The notes under the pieces were generated by a model. That model ran no database searches, was not told the origin of the DNA, and saw nothing but the letters and a program-made list of their open reading frames with translations. The translations under genes and the position numbers were made by a program. Positions 27,310-37,628 of a stretch of 49,329 bases of DNA are shown piece by piece. Position 1 is the stretch's first letter. Every line of letters begins with the position of its first letter. The stretch is from contig BJOX01000204.1 of assembly GCA_009731375.1 (NCBI GenBank), positions 600,999 to 650,327 on the forward strand, in the 5' to 3' direction. The DNA comes from Paulinella micropora (lineage: Eukaryota; Cercozoa; Imbricatea; Euglyphida).

Positions 27310-28250
27310 CGGCTCAGATTATGGTTGCACCATGGAAGAACATAACATGAAGGTGGAGGCAGGAATGGGCGGGTTCAGGGATGGAAAGAAGGGGCCTTAT
27401 GTGTTCCTTCAGAACCAGTACTGCTTCCATGCAAAGGCATCACGGGCCAATAGGCCGTTGTTGAACCGTTGATGTCGATGTGGGTGTCAACGGGGGGAAT
27501 GGAGGACGAAATTTTGCATTTCGTGGGGGACATGTGGGGTGACAAACCTCTTTGTCCGCGGAATTCCGGAGAGACAATGAAGTGGCTCACGAAGTATTTC
27601 GCGGGTGATAAACCGTTCTCTATTGTCTTACCGTTCCATGACAACGCACTATGGGCGGATGAGGTTTTGGACCGGATCGCGGATCACCCAATCCCGGTGC
27701 CATCTAGGAAGCAACATTTGGTGATTGCATGTAGATTGGGCACTAGGGAACAGGGGTTGGCATATCGAAACTCACTTAAAGGGTGTGACCTTCAGAAGGT
27801 GCGGGAACAAGCGTTCACGTGCTTCACAGGGTTTTACACGAAAAGGGCGCCTATCCAGTATGCGTTGCTTCTGGATCGGATGGCGAACCTTGGGAAATGG
27901 GATGAGTTTTCGGAAGTCAAGTACCATCAGAAGGAGGTGGAAAGCCCTCCGAGGATGGCCTGGTGGAGGATGCGTGGTCAGACATGGCTGAGGCACCCGA
28001 ACTTAGGGATCGGAAGGATGCCCAGTCATGGGAGGATAAAATGGCTCGGATGCGGGCGGATTGGAAAGGAAATGAAAAGGATCTTGAGAGCCTTCAGAAG
28101 GTGATGGCTAAGGAGAGGGAGATCTTTGATCCGCCTAGGCCGGGGACGGTCAAGCATTTTGAGGCCCATCTCAGGAAGATTCCGGGGATGAATATCACGC
28201 ATGCCTCTAGGTCTGTCCTGGGCCGTAAGGAGGAAAGTATTGCCCAGGAG
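27310..28250 (+). pseudogene. Gypsy A PR-RT spacer domain
   Basis: In three frames, this aligns with residues about 265-650 of gypsy B pol: YVFLQNQYCFHAKA, FVGDMWGDKPLCPRN, PFSIVLPFHDNALWADEVLD, DHPIPVPSRKQHLV followed by ACRLGTREQ (27682-27756), AFTCFTGFYTKRAPIQYALL and, in the next frame, EIFDPPRPGTVKHFEAHLRK. Retention of long near-identical blocks in an otherwise decayed element implies past selection on this domain. Function unknown. Confidence 0.75.
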
Positions 28251-28508
28251 CAGGCGGCTTACAGCGTTTGTAGTGGGAATGACGCTATACCAATGGAAGG
28301 TATTGCCAATGGGTCTGAGGAACTCACCGGGCATATTTCAGGCAGCGATGCAGAAAATGCTCAGACGCCAGTTTGAGGATAAACGGGCAGGTGGGTTTAT
28401 GGAGAATTATGGACAGAGGATTACGCTTTCTGTTACATAGATGATATTATTATCTACTCCAATACCATGCAGGAACACCTGGCCCATATATAGGATTTTT
28501 TCCGACTG
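28251..28508 (+). pseudogene. Gypsy A reverse transcriptase with internal deletion
   Basis: RLTAFVVGMTLYQWKVLPMG and SPGIFQAAMQKML are followed, in another frame, by FCYIDDIIIYSNTM with YIDD at 28434-28445. Compared with gypsy B, about 90-100 codons are missing upstream, jumping from the EEQA segment straight to RLTAF; this removes the VIDLKNGF block with the first catalytic Asp. RT cannot work. Confidence 0.8.
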
Positions 28509-30101
28509 GTGAGAGAGTTTGGTCTCAAGGTGAACTTGGACAAGTGCCGGTTTGCCACCCGACAGGTTACATACCTAGGATATGATATCTCGAACGGGAC
28601 AGTAGCGATTGTGGCTAAGAAGAGGGATCCTGTGGAAGGCATTAAGCGGCCTCAGACGCGGTCGGAGTTGTTCTCCTTCATTGCGCTTGCGCAATATTAC
28701 AGTCAGTTCTTTCCGAATGGGTCGGAGACGGTCAAACCGTTAAGAGAGCTGTACTTGAAAGGCGACATGCGAGAGTGGACGCCTAAACAGGAGGAGACGT
28801 TCGAGTTCATTAAGGAAATGTTGACTCATGATCCCAAGTATAACAAGGATTGCATCTTGATGATGCCGGATGTGGATAAGCAGTATGTGCTGGACACCGA
28901 TGCCTCTAAGTATGCGATCGGGGCGGTCCTACAGCAATACGACGACAAAGGGGTCTTACGGCCGATCATGTACTTGAGCCGGAAGCTCAACAGGGCGGGA
29001 CAGAACTACTATACAAGGCAGAGGGAAGCCTTGGCGGTGGTTTGGTCGTTTATAAGACTCAGGGAATACTTGTGGGGGTCACGGGATATCGTGGTAAGAA
29101 CGGACCACCAGAACCTTATGTGGTTGATGACGAACGATTGCACGGGCAGGCTGGCCAGGTGGCAGGCTTTGCTATCGTGTTATGACTTCACCGTCAAGTA
29201 CATTCCCGGCAAGAAGAATATTGTGGCCGACTCTTTGTCAAGAGTCAATTACTCAACTCCATCCGCATGTCTGGCTGCGATGCAGCAGATGGACGAGTTT
29301 GAGGACTTGGCATTGAGGACGGATCAAANNNNNNNNNNATCGGATCAAAAGGATATCTTGCCGGCGAACATTATCTTCTATGCCAATAAGGCTCATCCGG
29401 GGACTAGCAGGAAAGAGCCTAGGGTGATGGAGGCAAAGAAGGGGGAATATAGAAAGGTCATGATGACTCAGTTGGAACGGGGGGTTGGCCAAACAGAGTG
29501 CTGTACGGAGCATTTTGTAGAGGAGGCCGTGCAACGCCTGAAGGAATACAAGGCCGATAAAGCCGCTATTCTGGATGAGGATAAGGCGGAGCATGAGTGC
29601 TATTGTTGCCAGGGGCACGCGGCACCGGCCGTCCGAACCTACATGGAAGACCCGGGCGTGGAAACGGCTCCAGAGCCGGAGGTGGCCTCTACAGAGCCGT
29701 TGGGGGCTTCGGAGGGGTCGGGGCCGGATTCCAGACCTCAAGTGGGAATCCAGGTAGAGGACGGTACAGTGCGTATCGCGTCGGTGGAAGCATGGAGGCA
29801 ATGTCAGAGGGCCGATGATGAGTACAAGGACTTGATCCAGTACTTTTTGGCGGGGGATGAGCTGTTGTTGACGGAGAAGATCCGATCACAGCTCAAGACT
29901 CTGGCATGGAGGGATGGCCTCCTGTGGTACACAGGCAAGACACCGGAGACGGCCACAAACCCGCAAAAGTGGGTCTTATGGGTCCCAGCCAAACTGAGGC
30001 AGATGATCTACGTAGCGTCACACGTAGTCCCGTTGGTTAATCACCCGGGGGTACAGAGGACGCATGGATTATCAAAAGGCGATTCTGGTGGGAAGGGATA
30101 G
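28509..30101 (+). pseudogene. Gypsy A RT thumb, RNase H, start of integrase
   Basis: 530 codons apart from a 10-N gap (29329-29338). Thumb: YLGYDISNGTVAIVAKKRD. RNase H: YVLDTDASKYAIGAVLQQYD, RQREALAVVWSFIRLREYLW, RTDHQNLMWLM, PGKKNIVADSLSR. A linker of about 170 residues follows, then HPGVQRTH of the integrase H2C2 site. The ORF ends by frameshift right after this. Confidence 0.85.
29329..29338. other. 10-N gap with overlapping flanks
   Basis: CGGATCAAA occurs on both sides of the gap, in the gypsy A RNase H to integrase linker. Confidence 0.9.
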
Positions 30102-30845
30102 ATAAGTTCATTAAGAAGAGGGTCAAGGGCTGCACGACCTGTCAGATGAACAAGAAACACTCAGTGGAAGGGAAAATCCCAGTTGGGAAATTTACACTGC
30201 TGGAAAGGCTCTTTGAGTTCCTGCATGTGGACCACGTGGGGCCGTTGCCGCCGGTGGGGCCGGCGAAGGATAAGTTCTTGATGACGGTCATTGATAGGGC
30301 GAGCAATTACGTCTGGGCGATACCAGTGCCGGACACTACGGCGGAGACGACAGCCAGGGAGCTGATTGATCGGATCCTATGTGGTAGGGGTCCCCAAGAC
30401 AATTTGCTCAGATAAGGGGCCAGCCTTTGACAATGAGCTGATGGAAAGGCTCGCGAAGTATTACGGGGTCTACTGGCAGTACGTTACACCGTACAATCCG
30501 AGGGCTAATGGCAAGATCGAGCGGGTACATAGGCCGCTCAAGTCGACCCTAAGGACCTACTGCAAGAAGAGTCAGCTCTTGTGGAGGGAGGTGGTCCCAA
30601 GCTTTGTGTTCGCTATGAACGCGATGCAATCGAAAGCTCTTGGAGCGGGGGCGGAATGTAGATCCCTGTATCAGGTGGTGTACGGGCAGGAGCCGGTGAT
30701 GCCTCAACACTTGGTATATCAGGATGCACCTGCGCTTGCGCTGGACGAGGATGAGCTCTGGGGGGGTTCGTATGCGGGTCTCAATGGAGGCCATGCAAGC
30801 GGTGCGACAAGCAAGGCTGGCGGAACAGACTCGCCAGCTAAGTAA
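30102..30845 (+). pseudogene. Gypsy A integrase core in two frames
   Basis: GCTTCQMNKK (second half of the zinc site), FEFLHVDHVGPLPPVG (first Asp) and FLMTVIDRASNYVWAIPVPD, then a frame break near 30390, ICSDKGPAFDNELMERLAKY (second Asp) and NGKIERVHRPLKSTL (Glu). The DDE triad is intact but split. Confidence 0.85.
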
Positions 30846-31992
30846 AGAACCCTTGGAGCAGGACTTGTCTATGGTAACGTACAAGCCAGGGGACATCGTC
30901 ATGTTGTACTACCCACAGGTTCCGAAGGGCATATCATCGAAGATGTTTGTGCACTGGAAGGGGCCCTATCAGGTGGTGCAGCAGACAGGGCCGTTTAACT
31001 ATCGGATAAGAGGCAGGGGGGAGAACAAGATTGTTAATGTTCGACGCCTCATTAAGTACGATCCGTTCTTAATGGAAAACGAGACGCTCCAGGAAGCGCT
31101 CGTCAGGGAAAAGNNNNNNNNNNACGAGACGCTCCAGGGAGCGCTCGTCAGGGAAAAGGGAGAGTTTCAAGACCCTCCTAAGTTGGTAACGGATAAGGAA
31201 CCCGATGGTGGAAAGCCCGGGGACCGGAAGGGCCAGGGGGAGAGGAAGACACGGGCCCCTGAAGAGGGCGTCGGCCGGGGAAGCTCCAAAGGGCCTGAGG
31301 TCGCGGGGAAGGGGCCAGATGCGAGTCGCAAGCCACCCACAGAGGCGCCGAAGCGGGCGGATAATGATCTGATTTACTCGGAACCAGGAGGTAGACCGGG
31401 GAAGCGTAGGAAAACGGAAGTGCAGGCGGAGCCGGAGGAGCCTATTGAGCCCTCGCAGGTGGATGTCAAGCACAAGTTATGGAAGGAGGGTAATAAGACA
31501 CTGGGGATGAACTGGGTTCTGAATCAGTTCTATCTTGTCAGACCCCCAACTAGATTCGTTGCAAAAGGGGACAAGGATACTCCTTTTGTGATGAAGGTAG
31601 TGGGACTGGCGAAGGACTCGAGGAAGACTCGATCGTCGGAAAGTGCGCTTAAGAACCTTCCGCGTATGCTGCAGTTCTACCGGTCTTGGGATAAGGATAC
31701 GGTGGAGAACCGGATGTACCGCGAGTATGTCCCGGTGTGGTGGGATGCTGCGAATAGGGAAGTATGGGATGCCAAGATAGATCCGGCCTCACGGAAGGCG
31801 GACAGGGATCACGAGGCATGGACCATATCAGCGTGGCCGAGGGGAGTGTTGGATTGCCCCTTCGAGTTACACGATGGGCACATTCCGCAAAAGATTTGGG
31901 ACATGCTCAAACAGAGCGGGGTGGACTTAAGGCTAATCGGGGGTGCACACGCGACCGAAACGGTGCGGGGGAAGAAGCATCCGAGCCAGTAG
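30846..31992 (+). pseudogene. Gypsy A integrase C-terminus and conserved C-terminal domain
   Basis: MLYYPQVPKGISSKMFVHWK and INFNVRRLIKYDPF-type integrase C-terminus, a charged linker containing a 10-N gap (31114-31123), then the domain WKEGNKTLGMNWVLNQFYLV, VMKVVGLAKDSRKTRSSESA, LQFYRSWDKDTVENRMY, WTISAWPRGVLDCPFEL and IPQKIWDMLKQSGVDLRLIG. This matches the gypsy B C-terminal domain along its whole length. The open frame actually begins upstream, at about 30724. Stop after GKKHPSQ. Confidence 0.8.
31114..31123. other. 10-N gap with overlapping flanks
   Basis: A 34-bp sequence starting ACGAGACGCTCCAGG stands on both sides with one mismatch, in the gypsy A C-terminal linker. Confidence 0.92.
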
Positions 31993-32510
31993 GGAGTGAC
32001 CATCCGGAAGGGGTGAAGGAAGAAGGAATTGGAATTCGGGTCTGGGGGTCCTACTCAACATTAAAACTTTACGGACACGGTACGGGAGAGGAACTCGGCG
32101 AGAAGGCCATCGTCGTTTTAAGGGTTGGACTTTGGGGTTCGGTCAATTCGGACTTCGGGGCCAGGCACCATTCACATTTGATGGATTAGACAGGGTCTGA
32201 TTGGTGGTCGGTCAGACTATGGGACTGTGACTTCGGGAAATCGCGCGCGTAGGGGGATGAAGACATGAACTGGTCGAGTGCCAGATTCACGATCTTCGGG
32301 CAACATTAAGCCTTGGAGCTTAGCCCACATGAAGCACAGGCCTATAATCCGTTGGGTGGCTCTTGATAAGATTTGATCAGGGGTCGAGCTGAGGTGGCTC
32401 TTGGGATGGTGGACAGTCGGCTGGGATTCCCCAAAAAGCCGGTGCTGACGAGATTATACGAGATGTAGTCTCCGTTGGTATTACTCCAGAGTTGAGATCC
32501 GAGCGATCTC
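31993..32510 (+). other. Gypsy A 3' untranslated region
   Basis: About 0.5 kb without convincing ORFs, leading to the polypurine tract. Confidence 0.6.
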
Positions 32511-32527
32511 AAAGGAGGGGGAAGGGG
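32511..32527 (+). promoter_or_regulatory. Gypsy A polypurine tract
   Basis: AAAGGAGGGGGAAGGGG lies five bases before the 3' LTR start TGTAACACC. Confidence 0.85.
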
Positions 32528-32532
32528 TGCTA

Positions 32533-33228
32533 TGTAACACCCACGGTATACTACATCGTTTTTACGCTATTAGGGTTTACGGGAATTTACTCGTGGAAGT
32601 AATTTCTTGTTATTAAATGTATTTTAAGATGAATTCTTATTATATTTCCGGTTCTGATTAATACATCCGGTTTTAACGTGGTTTTAGGATATGGAATATG
32701 AGAAGAAAGCTGGGATGCTTGGATCTCATAGGACCTTAAAACCTACATTTAACACGTAACAGTTTACCGGAGTGGAGAAAAGGTTTTCAGCATGCAGATT
32801 ACATGATTATGTAGCATCCATATTGAATAATCTCCCACATTAATAGCGTTGACCCGATCCTTCTACATCATATGTAGTAACAGTTTGAAGTTTTGGAAAA
32901 AGGTCACAGAAATTCCGTGAAATTTAGCCTTTTTCCCGTGACTGGGAATTTATGACTAAATAAGGGAAAATGCACTTATGTGTTGTTGTTTAGGGTATGT
33001 TTTGGCATTTGTGCAGGTTACGGACGTAACGCATCGTGTCAGTTGACCCGGTCATAGGGACACTCCGGTTTGACAGGTGTTTTCCCTTTGGTTTGTTGTT
33101 TGGGTTCATATCTGACTTCCCGTTCTATTTTAGAAGTGGAGGCTAGCTTTGAACCAGTTGTGTTCATTATTAAATTCCATTTTAACTTTTCTTTGAGCTC
33201 GTAAGGGTAGACCTCGGGTCATAATACA
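32533..33228 (+). repeat. Gypsy A 3' LTR (696 bp)
   Basis: Copy of 13805-14442 plus a 58-bp segment at about 32994-33051 (contains GTGCAGGTTACGGACGTAAC). Followed by the ATTA duplication at 33229-33232. Confidence 0.93.
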
Positions 33229-33248
33229 ATTAGTTATATTAACGATTA

Positions 33249-33421
33249 AGTGGCAGCCTTCCCCACAATCCACTTAGTGTGACTGGTGGTAGCCTTCCGC
33301 ACACACATCAGACTGGTGATAGCCTTCCGCACATACACGGGATTTAAATATTTGCCAGTGGTGACAGCCTTCCGCACGTACACCTGTTTGTATTTTCGGT
33401 GGCAGCCTCCCGCACGCACCG
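33249..33421 (-). repeat. Fivefold degenerate motif in the copia leader
   Basis: Five copies of a motif close to GTGRYAGCCTTCCGCAC at 33249, 33285, 33314, 33360 and 33399, spaced 29-46 bp, between the copia primer site and the gypsy A insertion. Confidence 0.75.
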
Positions 33422-33472
33422 ACAGTAGTTAGTACGTAATGAGTGAATAAAGTCTACTAGACCTAACGTTCA

Positions 33473-33492
33473 CGCTACAAGGCTCTATAACC
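33473..33492 (-). promoter_or_regulatory. Copia primer-binding site
   Basis: Directly after the LTR on the - strand: GGTTATAGAGCCTTG. It resembles the initiator-Met tRNA half-site common in copia elements (TGGTATCAGAGC) but is not identical. Confidence 0.6.
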
Positions 33493-33699
33493 TGTGAGAC
33501 TAACTTAATAATCTGCAGTATACTTGCTGTGTCCTACAGTAGATACTTTATTGAGAAAAGGGCGCCAAGGGACGGCCCAATTATATACTAGGCCGGACAT
33601 ACGTCATGGCTCTAACGACACACATTACATATGCCGGCCCATACTGACTATCAGGTTAATTACATTAATAGGTCTAACATTATATTAATAGGTCTAACA
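33493..33699 (-). repeat. Copia 5' LTR
   Basis: Copy of 5237-5443. Followed by CGGGG (33700-33704), the target duplication. Confidence 0.93.
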
Positions 33700-33704
33700 C
33701 GGGG

Positions 33705-34028
33705 TGGCACTGTACGTGAGATTCACTGTACCCAAGGTTTTTGAGTATTTTTTCTGCTTGGTATATAACAACTATTTCAATAGCTGACCAGGAGATTATG
33801 TATTGTATGAAGAAAACCAATCTCTTTCTTTTTGTCTGCATGTCTGTCTGTCTGTGTCTCTGTCTGTCTCCATCTATCTCTGTCAGTACTATATCTGTCT
33901 GTCTGTCTGTCTGTGTCTGTGTCCGTCTCTGTCTGTCTGACAAGTCTGTGTCTGTCTACTACTACTTTCCGCTGAACGACTTTTAATCATCAAGAACCGT
34001 GATTTGCTTTTCGTAGAGCTGAAAAGGA
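33705..34028. other. Gene-free stretch with (TCTG)n
   Basis: Old flank of the copia insertion site, then (TCTG)n-like sequence at about 33836-33955. No gene is seen. Confidence 0.6.
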
Positions 34029-34194
34029 CTACTACTACTACTGCTACTACTAGTACTACTACTACAACTAGTACTACTAGTACTACTAGTACTACTAGTA
34101 CTACTAGTACTACTAGTACTACTACTACTAGTACTACTAGTACTACTACTACTAGTACTACTACTAGTACTACTAGTACTACTAGTACTACTAG

Positions 34195-34258
<64 letters not shown>
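34029..34258 (+). repeat. (ACT)n / (AGT)n trinucleotide array
   Basis: About 230 bp of ACT units with TAGTACTAC variants; the AGTACT units make short palindromes. Gives poly-Thr/Ser or poly-Val frames; not a gene. Confidence 0.93.
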
Positions 34259-34259
<1 letters not shown>

Positions 34260-34274
34260 TTATTCTACTACCAG

Positions 34275-34345
34275 TCTTTGTTGCCGTCAAGGGCGGCAAA
34301 AGGCTCAATAATTCATCCAAAAAGAAGGGCGATTTATTAATGTAG
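34275..34345 (+). CDS. Possible small terminal exon
   Basis: After ATTCTACTACCAG a non-repetitive 71-nt stretch reads FVAVKGGKRLNNSSKKKG then DLLM and TAG (phase: two bases carried over). The peptide is basic and looks coding, and the acceptor is acceptable, but with no upstream exon this is weak. Confidence 0.3.
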
Positions 34346-34500
34346 AGGGGAAAACAATAATTGAAAATAATGTAAACCAATAACACTGGAAGAGGGAACA
34401 GAAAAAGGGTACAAAGATGAAACTAAGGGTTATGAAGGGATCCTGAGGCCCTTGAAAAGAAAACACATGTAGAAAAAGTGGTGGGGCGCGCGGCGGTGGG

Positions 34501-34537
34501 GGCGCGGGGGGGGGGGGGGGGGGCAAANNNNNNNNNN
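34501..34537. other. Homopolymer G run and 10-N gap
   Basis: G-run of about 18 in a GC-rich stretch, followed by N at 34528-34537. Unlike the other three gaps, no shared sequence is visible on the two sides. Confidence 0.85.
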
Positions 34538-34980
34538 ACTTAATTTCTAAATATGTGCATATACATGGCAATATAGGAACATATATATGATATATGAAAA
34601 CAGGCACATGGCAATATAGGAACATATATATGATATATATGCAAACAGGCACAGCCGCGAAAAGCAGACATAAACATCAAACGAATCTGCATTTATAAAT
34701 ACGTAAACATACAGAGACATATATACCTATATCCATACCTATACCTATATCTAAACCTGTGAGTTTGCCTATAACTACATGCCTGCATCTATTCTATCCG
34801 TTAACCTACTATATATTTACTTTTATCTATATCTATGTTCATTTCTATACATCTATGGAGAAAAATTCGTGTACACACTATCATTCTGTGCTTTTGTCTT
34901 TTCTATCTTTTCTTTCTCTCACTATCTCTACCTCTTTCCCTGCCCCTGTTTCCTACCTCTCTCTGTGTCCCTCTCTATTT
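34538..34980. other. Gene-free AT-rich stretch
   Basis: Contains a duplicated unit with CATGGCAATATAGGAACATA (about 34564 and 34609) and pyrimidine-rich sequence. Nothing coding is supported. Confidence 0.6.
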
Positions 34981-35256
34981 TTAAACCTCGGCGCCTGTGA
35001 CAGTGAGTCCTTGCTTCTCCTTCTGGCTGCCCTTTTTTTTCTTCTTCTTGCCCTTCTTCTTTCCTTCGCCCTCCCCCGCAATCCTTTCTGCAGGCTTGTG
35101 CTTCTTCTTTTTCTTTTTCTTCTTTAGTGGCTGTTGTTGCTGCTCCTCGGAGTCGTCTTGCTGCGTCTTTAGTGGCTGTTGTTGCTGCTCCTCGGAGTCG
35201 TCTTGCTGCGTCTTTAGTGGCTGTTGTTGCTGCTCCTCGGAGTCGTCTTGCTGCGG
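34981..35256 (-). CDS. Host terminal exon: Gln/Glu repeats and Lys-rich tail
   Basis: Minus-strand acceptor: a (CTTT)n tract and GTATATGCAG, then exon from 35256 in phase 0. It encodes three copies of a 15-residue unit QQDDSEEQQQQPLKT, then [20 protein letters not shown], a second Lys run and SQKEKQGLTVTGAEV, stop at 34981-34983. The acidic/Gln repeats followed by poly-Lys suggest a disordered, nucleic-acid- or membrane-associated tail; family not recognised. The 45-bp repeats are almost identical, so they expanded recently. The preceding exon was not found within the window. Confidence 0.5.
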   Translation of the reverse strand, partial: PQQDDSEEQQQQPLKTQQDDSEEQQQQPLKTQQDDSEEQQQQPLKKKKKKKKHKPAERIAGEGEGKKKGKKKKKKGSQKEKQGLTVTGAEV

Positions 35257-35273
35257 CTGCATATACAAAGAAT

Positions 35274-35787
<514 letters not shown>

Positions 35788-37511
35788 ATGGCTTTATGAA
35801 ATTTTGGCTATACCAGCACTACGCTGTCCAGTCACTTGCCTGGCCATTTCTCATTTATGACCTCTGCTTATCTTTCGCCAAAACCCTTGAGAAAATTGCG
35901 ACCCGCTTCCTCAAAAAATGGGCCAATATCTACAAAAGAGCTCTGGTCTCTTGCCTTTACCGCCCACGCTCGAAATTCGGTCTACAGCTCCAATCCATCG
36001 TCTCTTTTTACCAGCGACTTCAAATCAACCGTGCTCAAATGCTGAAGTACTGCCCAGATAAACACCTCTCGTCCATTTATGCGATGAACCTGACGAAACA
36101 CGAAACATTTCGAACTATCTGGAAACCAGAGCCTGTGCTCGAAAAGCTTGAGGCACAAGTTGATTTTGAATTCAAACATCGAGGCCAATCCGATCATCTC
36201 GGACTTGGCCATGGTCGCTACCCAAAAGAACATTCCATCACAGACCGCAAAGACAGGGTTTTAGAATTAGCTGCTGAGACAATACTTGAGACAACCACAG
36301 TGCATGACATGGACAAAGCCATGCAAGGGTGCTTCCTTCGTTTTGAAGACGCATGCCCCTTCGACCTCTCCTGGGCTCGCCTCATCGGAACCCGTAATCC
36401 CCGTTTAATCTCTTGGGTCATCAACGCAAGCACAAACTCGGTTATTACCCCCGACCTTAGACGTCTGTGGGGAATCATTCCCAACAACAAGTGTGCCCTC
36501 TGTTCTGGTCAAGCACATCTATGCCACATCCTCTCCGGTTGCCATGTTGCCCTCAAACAAGGCCGCTATACCTGGCGTCATGACTCTGTGCTCTGCACTA
36601 TTGAAGCTCCCCTTCAAAAACAAATCGAGAGCCATAACAAACGCTCCCCAAAAGACCAAAATGAATCAAAGTCTATGTTTGTGAAAGAGGGCGAGCAGAA
36701 GCCTAAGAGACAGTCATTTCATCGACCATCCCTGCTTGACACTGCAAACGATTGGCAACTCCAAACCCAATACACCGGTTCTGAGCAAGCCTTTCCTGTC
36801 CACATTTGTGTCACTGACCTCCGCCCCGATATCGTTGTCTGGTCACTGTCTACCAAGATATGTATTCTGATCGAGCTAACGTGCCCGGTCGAGGAAAACA
36901 TCCTTGACGCACGAGCCTACAAGACCAACCGATACAACAAGCTCAAATCTCAAATCGAGGACAACGGATGGACCTGCCACCTTCGACCAATCGAATGCGG
37001 GGCTCGCGGCATGGTATCGTTCTCTGTTCATCGATGTTTCCGCGCCTTGGGTTTTTCCCATCCCCAATCCAAATCCCTTTGCTTCAAGCTATCCTCCTGC
37101 GTAGCTCGTTGCTCTTTTGCGATTTATCGCTCCTGTGCAGTCAAAAATTGGACTAATCTTCCTCTAGTCCGTATTGGTGACTGCATTCCATCATAGCCGT
37201 CCAGTGTTGCATAGCCCGGGCTAGGTCCCTGCGGGGGTTTAGGCCTCATACAATGTCATCATTGTAGCTTGCGCAAGCTTACGGTGCTCAAAACACTTGG
37301 ACTAACGGCTTCCTTTTCTTTCTCTTCTTCCTTATCCTCCCACTCTCCATTCCTAGATTGCCTTTTTCTTCAACGTCCTTCCTCCTCTTCTTTTTCCAGA
37401 ACACAGTCTACCCGTGATTCCCATCCCGGACACATGCACAGTACACAAATTATTGTTTGATGTGAAACTGCGTTCCTTTGCAAGGACTACATTCCTTTGC
37501 GACATCTCATC
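35788..37511 (+). mobile_element. R2-superfamily non-LTR retrotransposon, 5'-truncated copy
   Basis: Identical, apart from about three substitutions, to 39685-41408. The 5' junction lies inside a (TATC)n array with overlap AT, as expected for 5' truncation at target-primed insertion. The 3' end (GACATCTCATC) is joined directly to the 5' end of the next copy. Confidence 0.92.
35796..37196 (+). pseudogene. Truncated non-LTR ORF: RT thumb, CCHC, endonuclease
   Basis: 466 codons, the C-terminal part only. Zinc site CALCSGQAHLCHILSGC (CX2CX7HX4C) and endonuclease RPDIVVWSLSTKICILIE (RPDX14E). Differs from the full copy at QKQ/QKH and SPKD/SPID. It lacks the RT catalytic palm, so it cannot work alone. 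Confidence 0.9.
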
Positions 37512-37628
37512 CATATGTGACCCCGTCGCGGCGATAAAGCGCGGCAACCAAACCTTTCTCCTTTTTCTTCTTGGGCTGACAACCCTGGCTTAAACGAAGA
37601 GGCTTGCTTCCCCTAAGTTAAGCCGTAA

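Larger units (their letters stand above)
13805..33228 (+). mobile_element. Ty3/gypsy retrotransposon A (level 2), with gypsy B nested in its leader
   Basis: LTRs at 13805-14442 and 32533-33228 start TGTAACACCCACGG and end CATAATACA. The 4-bp target ATTA occurs at 13801-13804 and 33229-33232. Order on + is LTR, primer site, leader (interrupted 15018-25339), decamer array, protease relic, spacer domain, RT, RNase H, integrase, C-terminal domain, polypurine tract, LTR. RT before integrase is the gypsy order. No gag is recognisable, RT has an internal deletion, and several frameshifts exist; it is inactive. It sits in opposite orientation to the copia host. Confidence 0.92.
5237..33699 (-). mobile_element. 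Ty1/copia LTR retrotransposon, degenerate, interrupted by a nested gypsy element
   Basis: Flanked by two 207-bp LTRs of TG…CA form and a perfect 5-bp target duplication CGGGG (5232-5236 and 33700-33704). The order on the - strand is LTR, primer site, leader, gag with zinc knuckles, protease (DSGAS), integrase, RT, RNase H, polypurine tract, LTR. Integrase before RT is the copia order. The 19.4-kb gypsy element at 13805-33228 splits it near the start of gag, leaving about 9 kb of copia sequence. Coding regions carry many frameshifts, so it is inactive. The LTRs differ at about four of 207 positions by eye. Confidence 0.92.

Noticed and set aside
36218-36490. ORFs antisense to the non-LTR protein (duplicated at 40115-40387)
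   Set aside because: Shadow frames of the retrotransposon ORF; identical only because the element is duplicated.
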